Position numbers and translations under genes: made by a program
Notes under the pieces: model-generated
What the model saw: the letters and a program-made list of their open reading frames with translations, nothing else
Database searches by the model: none
What the model was told of the DNA's origin: nothing
Origin: Lathyrus oleraceus
Lineage: Eukaryota; Streptophyta; Magnoliopsida; Fabales; Fabaceae
Assembly (NCBI RefSeq): GCF_024323335.1
Contig: NC_066583.1
Coordinates: forward strand, 275,735,416 to 275,799,415
Length of the DNA stretch: 64,000 nt
Direction: 5' to 3'
Shown here: positions 33,236 to 44,414 of the stretch, piece after piece
Layout of the letters: every line of letters starts with the position of its first letter
How positions within the stretch are numbered: position 1 is the first letter of the stretch

Positions 33236-34531
33236 AAGAATTGAGGTTGAAGGAATGGAAGAGAGGAAGAATCTCCAAGAAGCTTTGAGAGAGGTGAAGA
33301 TTGATTTTATAGAGTGATGAGAGTTAGGAAAAATTCTCTTATTTTTGTGAGTTTATGCAGGTTGTTATTCTGTTATTTGGTGCTTGGATTCGGCTGGCGT
33401 GTGTTTAGCATTTTGAAGCTTGAAGTGTTGGTTTGTGTACTTGCGTTTCGCGTTTTGCTTTGCGGTTTACCTGCTTGGAAGCGTTAGCTGCGTTTCAATG
33501 TGAATTTGCAAGTTGTTTGGCTTTGTAGCAGGTGGCTCACGTTTGGATAGCATGAAGTGTTGGCTGTACCTGGCTTTGTAGTAGCTTACGCTTGGCTTGA
33601 AGCTACGAGCAGCGATTTGCTTCATTCCGTGTGCATTTCGTGCTGCACTTCATTTAGCTGCAGGCAATACGCAATACGCACCTTATTGTTCCCCTGTATT
33701 GGCTAATTGGTGATGGCATAAAAGTGGATTTTAATGGGTTTGGATAAAAACTGAAAGGATAATGGTTAATTGGGAAATGAAAGTGGATAATGGTTTTGTG
33801 AATGGACCAAATGACTTGGGTTAAAAATGTATTAAAATTGGAAAATGGTTTCGAAAAGTGGATCAAGTTGAAATGGGTTATTTTAATAAAAATGGATTTT
33901 TGTTGGATATTTGGATTTGAATTTTGGATATTGGTAATTGGTTTTAAATGGATAAACTAAATTGGATATAAAATGAAATATGGATCTGGTTAAAATGAAA
34001 TTGGATTATGAATGGATTTAAATGGAAATGAATAATTGGTTTTTGAAAATGGATTATCAGGATGAAATATGGACAACTGTGGATATTGAATGAATGTTTA
34101 GAAAATGGATCAATTTGGAAAATGGTTAATGGGCTTAACAAAAAGAAATGAATGGGTTAAATGCAACCACGATTAAATCTCCAAAACCAATTCAACTTTT
34201 CAGTAATCAACTCGGATCATCCAACTCAACTTGAATTCCCAAAATTAATTCGAAGAAAGAACAAAATGATTTCTAAAACCAAATTGTTTCAAAGATCAAA
34301 TCTAACTTCAGAATCAATTCAAACTTCAAACGTTAGTTTGAAATTGAAATTAACACGAAGCTATAATTAATCAGAACCATTATTAACATGATGCCAAAAT
34401 GATGCTTGCATATGTCGAACCATGCTTATTCAATGAAATGAATGAATGAGGATGATATGCAAATATTTGGGGATTAGTGACCTATAAGATCAACATGAAG
34501 GACGGGGCGATTTTTGGGGTATGACAACCCT

Positions 34532-35595
34532 CTCCCACTTGCACACCCTCTGAACCTACACCTTCCACCACTAAGCCCTCTGAAACACCTACTTCTAACC
34601 CACCATCACCGCCCCTTCAAAAATTTAACCTCACCACCACCACTCTGCCCATATCTGAGGCCCAAATGTTCAATGAACCCATATCACCAAATTCCTCACC
34701 ACCTTCATCCCCGCCTTACTATACCATCTCCTCTAACTCTAAGCCATCTGACCCCCAATCCCCCACTCTAGCTCAACTTCAGGCTCGTGCCCTCTTCATC
34801 CACAACCAACCTGAACTAGAAACAAATATTCCATCACCATCTGAATAACCACCAACACCTCTATCTAAACCATACATCGAAACTCCCACTGGAAACCCCA
34901 TCTCCCATCATTCTAAACCTCCCACTGAAACCATCCCCACACCACCAGAACCTACATCCCCAACCTCTGAACCAGGAACCACCCTTCCCACCCTGGAAGA
35001 AGCAGTAACTTTATTTGCAGAGTCTTCAGTGGAAAATATCATATCATTATCTGAAAACTCTGGTATCAGTGACGATCCCTCTACAATGAGGATTCACTGG
35101 AACAGAGTGATCAGATGGATGACTTCTGAGGCTTTCAAGCTGAAAGGCCTCTCTGAACAAGTCCGTAACGACTTTATAAGAGAAGCTAGAGAGAGGATGC
35201 ATGCACGTCTGGCCAGAGACGCAAAAGAGAAGGCTAGAAGAGAAGCTGAAGAGAAGGCTCATCTGGAGGAAGAACAAATAGCAAGAGAAGCTGCAGAGAA
35301 GGCCATTGCTGAGCTTGTTGCTACTACTGAAGCTGAAGCCAAAGCAAAGGCTGATGTTGAAGAAGCAGCACGCATAGCTGCAGAAGAAGCTACCTAGGCA
35401 AGGAATGACACTCTGACACAGAGGGAGAAATCTCACTCTGACTTTGCTCCTCTAGTGTTGAAGACTTTGGAAGAGCTACAAAAGGAGCAGCATATTGTAA
35501 GAGCCAGACTGGATCAACAGGACTTTGTCAACTCCAACATTCAGAACCTGTTGACTCAGTTGCTTCAGAGGATGCCACCACCTCCGAACCCTTAA
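34532..35595 (+). pseudogene. envelope-like ORF, C-terminal part, SIRE-type element 1
   Basis: This continues the frame broken by the solo LTR with a Pro/Ser/Thr-rich stretch (NPPSPPLQKF, NEPISPNSSPPSSPPYY). A TAA at 34846-34848 interrupts it. After it come STMRIHWNRVIRWMTSEAFK and a long Ala/Glu/Lys-rich helix (ARLARDAKEKARREAEEKAH, EAEAKAKADVEEAARI), probably a coiled coil, at about 35195-35390. A TAG at 35395-35397 breaks the frame again. The family C-terminus continues (LAPLVLKTLEE-like) to a stop at 35593-35595 after MPPPPNP. The second SIRE copy keeps the same helix and ending. Function is not established. Confidence 0.85.
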
Positions 35596-36038
35596 GCACT
35601 TAGGATTTGTTTTGTTATTTTCTCTACTTGCCTATATGATATGTATTCTCTAAGTGTTTTTCCTCTTTGTTATGTAATTCTCTTTCCCATATATGAATCA
35701 TATTTTGCCTACTCTAAATTTTTTTTTGCTAAGTCTTTTTGAGTCTGACAAAAAGAGGGAGAATAATAACAACTCTGATGAAATAATATCTAAGCCTGTT
35801 GCTGCACCGTGCATATTTAAAACTCTTATGAAATTCTAAGCCATGCAGGAAGTATCTAAGGTAAAAACTGGCTGCTACGCAAGGAGATCTGGTAAGAACA
35901 TCTAAAATTTATTATAATCTATCTCAGCGGGAGTCGTCACTCATCTAACTCTGAGATAATTTTCTTAAAATCCTTGTTAAAGTATCATTGTTTCATCATC
36001 ACTCTGAGTTTTTTTATCATCATCAAAAAGGGGGAGAT
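35596..36038 (+). other. 3' untranslated region and polypurine tract, SIRE-type element 1
   Basis: Noncoding sequence leads to AAAAAGGGGGAGAT (36025-36038), which abuts the 3' LTR start TGTAAGAACAAG. The purine run is the plus-strand primer site. Confidence 0.8.
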
Positions 36039-37113
36039 TGTAAGAACAAGATTTTGTGTCTATAATTCATCTCTAAGGTTTTGATGATAACAAAGGATGA
36101 AACAAATTTGTATCCTAACATAATTTATTTAAGTGTGCAAGACTCTAATAAAAAAAGGGACAAATAGACATACATCTGATATTCATGTATGTCCAGAATG
36201 ACCACTTAGAAGTTAGTCAAGCAGAGGTTCTGACACTGAACAAAAGAAAACGCACAAAGTTCTACGTAGAGAAAAGAATCAGACGCTCTGAATCTGAACA
36301 GTGCACTCAAGGATATGATGACTTTACACTCTGGAGAAATCACTATCATAAAGACATCAAGAACCTTTGGAGTCCATCAGATTTCAGCAACTATCTGAAG
36401 ATACACACACTGAACAAGAATATCAGAGCTCCGCGTACTCTGACTCGGAACGATAAAAAAAGACTTAGTTGTGAAGTCTTCCGTTTTTGGTATGAATATA
36501 TTTTTGGAAGAGATGTAACACGCTCCAAAATTGTTATGGAAAGGACAAAGATATTAATAACATTAAAAGTCCATCATTGCCAAGATATCCATGAATGCCT
36601 CAACTAACGGTCTCTTTATCTAATCTCTATATAAAGGTTGGATCATCTTCATACAAGACAACGAAGCATACGAGAATACTGCAAACAATTCATAAATCTC
36701 ATTTATTCTTGTTCATTTTTGTTCACACGAGTTGTTTCTCTAAGTGTGAAATATCTCTGTTCTTATATTGTGTAACTACTGCTTACCTAGAAGTACTAAG
36801 CACATTACTGTATTTTCATTACTTGCTGAATATTCCTCAAGTGACTTGTCAAGTCTGTAAACTTGAGAGGGCTAAGAGATCTTTATCTTCTTAGACGCTC
36901 TTTGTTGTAATCTTTCAAGATTAGTGGATTAAGTCCTTGTTAAAGGCGATATCACCTTGGCCGGGTGGACTGGAGTAACTTCGAATTTCAAGCGAACCAG
37001 GATAAACTTCTATGTTGTTAGCCTTATTTTTCGCGTGTGTTTTATTTGCAAAAGATTTTAATTATCTGCAGAAACAATTCAAACCCCCCCTTTCTTGTTT
37101 TTCTCTACCTTCA
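36039..37113 (+). repeat. 3' LTR of SIRE-type element 1 (1075 bp)
   Basis: It starts TGTAAGAACAAGATTTTGTG and ends TTTTTCTCTACCTTCA, then the target duplication CTCCT. The TATA box is at 36628-36635. It pairs with 18161-19233. Confidence 0.95.
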
Positions 37114-38600
37114 CTCCTTTCATCTGGAACATGGGTATAGGCAATGCTTCCAAACACTTTGAGGTGAGAGATCCCAGGCTTCCTTCCACTCCATGCTTCT
37201 TGTGGTGTCTTCTCATGCACACTTCTTGTTGGGGAACAGATTTTCATGTAAATCTCACATGCCACTGCTTTGGCCCAAAACTCTTTCGGCGTCTTCTTGC
37301 TCTTAAGCATGATTCACACCATGTTAAGTATGACCCAATTCTTTCTCTCTGCTACTCCATTTTGTTATGGTGATCATGGCACTGTTAGTGAGCGGAGGAT
37401 TCCATGGTATTCACAATATTTCTGGAACTCATTTGAAATGAACTCTTCTCCTAGGTCAGATCTCATGGCCTTAATGGAAGGATCACTTTCTTTCTCCACA
37501 GGGGCTTTGAACTTCTTAACGCTTTCAAGTACTTATGACTTCTCCTTCAAGAAATAAACCCATGTTTTTCTAGAATAATCATCAATAAAAAAGAGAAAGT
37601 ATTTACTCTTACCAAAAGAGTTTAGATTGATTGTTCCATAGACATTGGTGTGTATGAGCTCTAGCGGTTTTGTCGCTCTTGACATTGATTCCTTTGGAAA
37701 GCTTTTCCGGAATTGCTTCCCAACTAGACATCCTTCACATAGTTGGTCTGGGTGGTTTATACTAGGCAAGCCTCTCACCATCTTCTTCTTTGACAAACAT
37801 TTTAGACTATCGAAGTTGAGATGTCTGAATCGTAGATGCCATAGGCACGAAGAGTCGGTATAACAAGTCTTGAGACACTTTGCAACATCATTTTGAATGT
37901 CCAAAAGGAGCATTCTATTCTTTGACATAGGCACCTTAGCAATCTGGTTATGTCCACAATCTCTTAAGAAAATACTATGTTCTTTCAAGTGGATGTCATA
38001 ACCTTTCTCTAATAATTGTCACAAACTCAAAATATTATTCTTCATGTTAGAAACATAGTAGACATTGGTTATGAATTGATGACTCTCATTCTTCAAGCGT
38101 ATAAGAACTTTACCTTTTCCATTGACCAGTATCTTTGAGTCATCTCCAAATGAGACATTACTAGTTGCCGCTTCATTGATCTCTACGAACATGCTTTAAT
38201 CGCCGCACATGTGGTTTCTTGTGCCGGTGTCGAGGTACCACTTGTTTCTTTTCTCTTCAACTTGGTTTTGGCATGCGAGCAGTAAAGTATCTTCTTCTCT
38301 GCCATTTTCTTCTACAAAGTTAGCTTTCTCCAGAACCTTCTTTGAGAATCTACACTCAGATGCATAGTGATCGATCTTGTTGCAGTTGAAGCACTTGATT
38401 TGTGATTTGTCACACCTCAGCCATGTATTTCCTCTTCCACGACCTCTTGTTGCTTGTGGATTCCAACTTCTTTCTCAATTGTTAGAGTAGTTGTTGTAAC
38501 TGCCTCTTCCTTCTCCTTCATGTCCTCGTCCACCCCCACTATCTTGGCCATAACCTCATCCTCTTTGGCTCTTATAATTCACATAGGTTTCTTCCTTTAT
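37114..38600 (-). pseudogene. copia gag end, protease and integrase remnant (upstream half)
   Basis: From 38600 leftward on the minus strand: an RGRGRGN-like stretch, the CCHC knuckle CFNCNKIDHYASEC (near 38395-38350), the protease WYLDTGTRNHM (near 38250-38215, DTG intact), then integrase. The zinc region LWHLRFRHLNFDSLKCL and CEGCLVGKQ is clear. The first catalytic Asp is Asn (LIHTNVYG, codon 37644-37646). The second (MRSDLGEEF) and the Glu (GVAERKNW) remain. It ends with FGSIAYTHVPDER at the SIRE insertion and continues at 18160. Frame breaks and stops make it dead. Confidence 0.87.
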
Positions 38601-38606
38601 GTGGAT

Positions 38607-39660
38607 TTGTAGTAGTTTCTCTTTTTGGTAAGATGACGATTATCTTGGTCGAGCGATGGTATAAGGAGACATCTTCCTTCCATCTTCCTTTTGGTAAGAT
38701 GAAGATTATATTGGATGATGTCTCCTCTCTGTTTAATCTTTCCCTTATAGGTAGTTTCTTCACCACTCCTCTCATCAGCCAACATCTATCATGTATTACT
38801 ACTATACGAGACTTGGGGGTTACCGAGGAGGAGGTGTTAGAGGATTTTAGGTTTAACCGGGTGGCTCACCTTTGCCTATCTTGGCATCAGGATAAGTATG
38901 TGGACCTGGTGTAGTAGTTTATGTATGATACAACCGCCAGGGTATACATGTTACATCTTGTAGGATGTACTATCTTATCGGATAAGTCTTATGTATATAT
39001 TGATGAAATGTACATGTGGTTATTTAGTAACCTTGACCATGCCAGTTGGACATGGGGGTGTGTTGCAACGATTGTTCTATATTTTTCACTTTGAGAGGAG
39101 ATTGTCTTCGAGAATAGGAAACTTTCCGGTTATATGAGTCTATTTAAGGTATACAAATCTATTTTTCCTTATTAATTTAGTTATTATTTTTGACATTTCT
39201 TGATTTGCATGTGTTGTTGTGCAGCGGTTGATATACAAGCATTTCCGATCCATTTATGACAAGAGGGTTATTCCTACCACTATTGGCTCCACATGGGCCA
39301 AGAGATGAAAGCCTGGGAATGCACACCCATGAGGTGTTCTAGAGTACAAGAAGAGGATGATGTCCTGACTTTAGGCGATGTCATCTGGACACCCTACGTA
39401 GACCATAAAGTACATCAAGAGTTTGATGACACTTCACTTTTTCTAGTTATCTGCGATGGGAGCCTTAGTGGCTAGACTTACCTTAGAGGTGTCTGTACCA
39501 TTTTAGGTATGTCCATGACATCCCACGACCAGTCTCTGCTATTCCATTCGAGGGAATTGATAGATGGTTTGTTGGTAACATTATCAGCTCTGTCAGTTCC
39601 ACTAGAGATCATGCAGTGCAGGTTTAGTTCCTTGTGCAGTGTGTGGATGTGTAGTTAGAA
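38607..39660 (+). pseudogene. plant mobile domain (PMD) pseudogene fragment
   Basis: The frame at 38633 carries VERWYKETSSFHLPFGKMKI followed by LDDVSSLFNL and FRFNRVAHLCLSWHQDKYVD. Two stops follow at 38912-38917. Homology then continues with YDTTARVYMLHLVGC, LSDKSYVYIDEMYMW and LSGYMSLFK to 39148. A probable intron (GT at 39149, AG at 39224) joins LFK to [37 protein letters not shown] follows near 39380-39440. This is the plant mobile domain of the MAIN/MAIL family, which plants carry both as host genes and inside transposons. A repeated motif near 38610/38684 suggests a local duplication. Stops and frameshifts show it is not functional. Confidence 0.75.
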
Positions 39661-39989
39661 TGGTTCAGTTTATCTTTGAGCATTCCTCTTGATAAAAACA
39701 ACGATGATAAGGAAGATGCAAATCTTTCAAGCATGTTTGATCTTTCTTCTTCTTCCTTGAGTAACTAGATCCAACCCTTGAGTTTCCTTATATTATCCTT
39801 CTTTCTAGATTCTTACTTAAACTCAATAAAGACACTACTATTGGATCGTATTTTTGATGCAAACTCTTAATTCTTAGATAGTTGTTAGATACAAAATTTC
39901 TAACATAACTTCTAAAGGTTCCAATGGTTAGTGTCATCTATGGGGATTACACTCATATTCATTTGGCATTCTAAATTCTTAGATTTTTA

Positions 39990-40180
39990 TGTTCATTCTC
40001 TTTTGTTCGATCTTGGAAAAAATCCATGGATCATCTCAAGAGTGTCCCACACTTGCTTGGTGGAATCAAAATAAAAAATATAAAGGAACTCTTTAGAACA
40101 TAAGACACTAATCAAAATATGTTTGACTTTAAAATCATGTTTTACTTTTCTTTTGTCTTCTTCGGTCATTAAAAATTGAG
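39990..40180 (-). pseudogene. copia gag N-terminal fragment
   Basis: The minus strand reads MTEEDKRKVKHDFKVKHILI, then YFDSTKQVWDTLEMIHGF, the UBN2-type gag motif of Ty1/copia. Only about 60 codons are recognisable. It precedes (in minus orientation) nothing intact, and its own LTR may be the stretch right of 40427. Confidence 0.6.
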
Positions 40181-40408
40181 TTTATTAACTACTTTATTAT
40201 CAAAGCAAAAACTAGGAATAAACAGACTTTTGATTAAAAAATCTCACATTTCAAAATCATTTGCTTTAATAAAAATTTCAAATTTTGCTTTCCGCATATA
40301 AACCTTTTACCATCAAATGTGTATTTATGAAAAGACCTTCATTAAAAACATAAGTGTTTGCAGTCAACATTTTACTCTCTAAGACGATTAGTATTTGAAC
40401 GAGAGATA

Positions 40409-40720
40409 GGATCTGATGCCATTTAATGAACAAGTGACTCTAAACACAATTTGGAGACGGGGTGAATTGTGTGGGTTTGAAAAACGATGTTAAAAAAAAT
40501 ATTTGATAATATATCAGAGTTTAAAACATGTTTGTTACACAAATCAAGGAAAAAGAAACTGAATAAAGAAAATCGGAGTAGAAAGAAAGAAATCCAACAA
40601 AAGTAAATAAATGATTGAAATGTAAAAAGACAAGGATAAAGAAATGTGCACTAGAGATTTATAAAGGTTTAGCCTAACAACTTGGCATACTCTTGTCCTA
40701 ATTTTTTTTAGATGTTGTGA
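40409..40720 (-). mobile_element. possible copia PBS and 5' LTR end
   Basis: The minus strand has TGGCATCAGATCC at about 40421-40409, a degenerate version of the copia PBS. It follows an LTR-like end ...GTGTTTAGAGTCACTTGTTCA (plus 40427 onward) typical of copia LTRs that include a CAATTCACCCC stretch. The far LTR boundary is not clear. The call is tentative. Confidence 0.4.
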
Positions 40721-43044
40721 GATATTTTTTTAAATTTTACCCACAAACCTCCTTAAAATCAAACATAACTTTTATATTGAGTTAAACTCAAGAACTCGAT
40801 GATATTTTGATGGATAATCCCACGAACCAAATGAAAGTTTTCATATTAGAATGTGGTCATCATTAAAATCAAATAAGCCAACTGATTGTTGCAGTTATTA
40901 TATCTATAAACACGTCGATTCATATTTCTTCGTATATTTGTAAGCACGTAAATCCATATTTTCTTATTTTCCTTTTGTATAGAATATTCAATATCCAATT
41001 ATTTAAATTATATTATTTTTATAAAAAGATAAAAATAAAATTAGTTTTATTTACGAAATAAACCAACAAAATTTATACTAATATCAAAGTTTCTCTTTAG
41101 GTTTCTCTTGTGATGGATTAGTTGATAATACTGACTTAACTTGCTTACTTATTAGCAAGTCCTCTTTTGAATTGAATTAAGATAGTGGTTCATTCATGTA
41201 GGAATTTTAACCACGTAGCACGTTCACATGCGTAGCTATATAGGTTCCTACAAAACAACAAAAGTTACGATCACGGAAAGACTCATTCATTATGATTCAC
41301 GTGCATGCAGACGCACCCTCTCCCATCCCTATTTCCATTTTTCAAAAGATCTACATATTTTTCCTTTAAAAAAGAATACCCAATTCTCTATTCATAGCAT
41401 GATACAGATAATGTAAGCTAGGATGAACTAAAAGACAATAAAGGAAGGATAATACATAAGCTTATGAAGTGTCATTCACAACCATTAATGAAGATAAGAG
41501 TAATTATATTAACACACTTGTGCCAGCTAGCTACTTTTACTCTCTCTACAATCTTTAAGTCGGCAGTACATGGAAATAGATTTATGGAAAGTCTAACATC
41601 TTCTAGAGCAACTCCATACATAAAAGAACACTAAATCAGGAAAAATAGTTAAATCAGATTCCCACAATAATTACACATGCATCACATAGTGCCAGAAATG
41701 AGACAATGCCAAAACTTAAATGTTGCATTAATTAATAATATTAATCAAAATCAATATCCTATGAACAATTTTAGTGTCCTAGTCATATAATGGTTAAAAA
41801 TAAATAGAACCATTGTTTTGACTTTTGAGTTCTATAAGAACTACATTATTGTTTCTATTTCAATATAATGTCAGAAAACTGTAATGAACATGAAGTCAAT
41901 ATATTTCATAGATGAAATTTTCTAAGAAAGGTTGAAAATAAGATACTTGTGTCAGCAATATTATTCTTTACATCTATTTTTCTTAATAAAAATATATATT
42001 TTATGAACAGTATTTTGTGAATACTATTCGCGAACAGTAATTTTAAATGGAAAAATAAAGTTGATTAATAAGATATAAAAAATTGATAAATGAAGTGACG
42101 AAACTGATTAATAAACACACAACTATTTAAAATAATTTTTAGAATAAAATAAAATTGGTTAATAAAATGTAAAGAGTTGATTAATAGAGTGATGAAAATA
42201 ATTAATAAACATTCAGATATTAAAAATATTTTTTTATTATAAAATAAAGTTGTTTAATAAAATATAAAATATTGGTTAATGAAAATATAAAATTGATTAA
42301 TCATATTAATTTAAAAAATAATAATAATAGTTTTTATACTTTTATAAAAAAATATTTACTATTGTAATATTTCAAATATATTTATATCTATTAAAATATA
42401 AAAAAAAAATATACATGTAGATGTAATAGGAGAGAGAATTTAATAATAAAAAATTAAAAAAATATTGTTTTAGATGTATGTGTAAGAGGATAGTGTAGAA
42501 ATATCATTTGTGAACTTATTTCGGTGTATTCCGGAGCAATGGTCAGTGTCATAACAATAACTCTAAATTAAACTACATTAAACTACACTATTTCCATGTT
42601 ACTACTAGCAGAACAGTCCCGGTTTTCTTAAATATATTGTAAGATATAAGACATGAACATTTTAATGAAGGTGGATATGGATATATCACAACAAGAGTAA
42701 AAACAATGACATGCTGCTAAAGACAATAATGTGATGTCTTTTCTATGGTTAATTCATTACTATATATTTTCTGTGTGGTTGATTGGTTGGAGTTTGGGAG
42801 TTTGGGAATTTAAGAGAATGGTGAGGTGTAGGAAGTAAGTGAGTGAATAAATCCATGTAAAAATGGTTTTTCCATAATTTTGTGCCTGTTAGTAGTACTG
42901 TTAGTTACCTGGAATATACGTAGCTGAAGTGACTTATAACGATCAGTTACTGTTGCTTCTCTTTTTCTATTTACTTTCTTTATTAATGTTAAGTTCTTCT
43001 CACATCGTACTATTGATATTGGGATTTGAGAGATGCAGAAAAGG
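40721..43044. other. gene-free AT-rich stretch
   Basis: I see no coding frame with a domain, and no transposon termini. Three degenerate copies of an AAATAAA.TTG.TTAATAA unit of about 95 bp occur near 42053-42300. Confidence 0.5.
42053..42300 (+). repeat. degenerate tandem repeat, period about 95 bp
   Basis: Units start near 42053, 42145 and 42242 with ATAAA.TTG.TTAATAA followed by A.ATATAAA-like runs and TTAATAAACA. Similarity is moderate and the DNA is very AT-rich. Confidence 0.55.

Positions 43045-44414
<1,370 letters not shown>

Larger units (their letters stand above)
30761..34526 (-). mobile_element. family-B solo LTR (3766 bp), inserted in the envelope-like ORF
   Basis: The plus strand starts TGTCGCTACGTGAAAAATAC and ends TTTTTGGGGTATGACA. 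The flanks are ACCCT at 30756-30760 and ACCCT at 34527-34531, a perfect 5-bp target duplication. The LTR therefore reads TGTCATACCCC to GTAGCGACA on the minus strand. It is a solo LTR because no coding region or second LTR is present. The host frame rejoins in register (SLPLP then SPTCTPSEP). Related fragments lie at 7860-8201 and 47319-48500. The length and GGCGACTCTG near the end suggest a Tat/Ogre-like gypsy family, but I do not recognise the exact one. Confidence 0.92.
18161..37113 (+). mobile_element. SIRE/Maximus-type Ty1/copia element 1, with two nested solo LTRs
   Basis: Two matching LTRs (18161-19233 and 36039-37113) bound gag, protease, integrase, RT, RNase H and an envelope-like ORF. 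The flanks are CTCCT at 18156-18160 and CTCCT at 37114-37118, a perfect 5-bp target duplication. Removing the two inner solo LTRs leaves about 10.3 kb, a normal length for this lineage. LTR pairs differ by eye at roughly one base in 15-25, so insertion is not recent. A tRNA-Met-type PBS follows the 5' LTR and a purine tract precedes the 3' LTR. Gag, pol and the envelope-like ORF all carry stops. Confidence 0.93.
15891..38600 (-). mobile_element. Ty1/copia element, minus strand, split by the SIRE-type insertion
   Basis: Minus-strand order from 38600 leftward: gag CCHC knuckle, protease DTG, integrase up to 37114, the inserted element 18161-37113, then the integrase end, RT, RNase H, polypurine tract and 3' LTR at 15891-16263. 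The frame reads continuously across the insertion once one CTCCT copy is counted (THVPDER then RTKLDDKSDKYVFMGYDS). Gag N-terminus and 5' LTR are missing right of about 38600. The coding parts carry frameshifts, stops and a lost integrase Asp. I cannot assign the copia lineage with certainty. Confidence 0.88.

Noticed and set aside
32907..33278. 123-codon minus-strand frame
   Set aside because: It lies in the family-B LTR, and its repeated peptide comes from the tandem duplication there.
35047..35436. 129-codon minus-strand frame rich in Ser, Cys and Phe
   Set aside because: It is the antisense shadow of the Ala/Glu/Lys-rich coiled coil of the envelope-like ORF.
36595..36894. 99-codon frame in the 3' LTR (and its shorter match near 18829)
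   Set aside because: It is noncoding LTR sequence present in both LTRs of the same element, with no domain.
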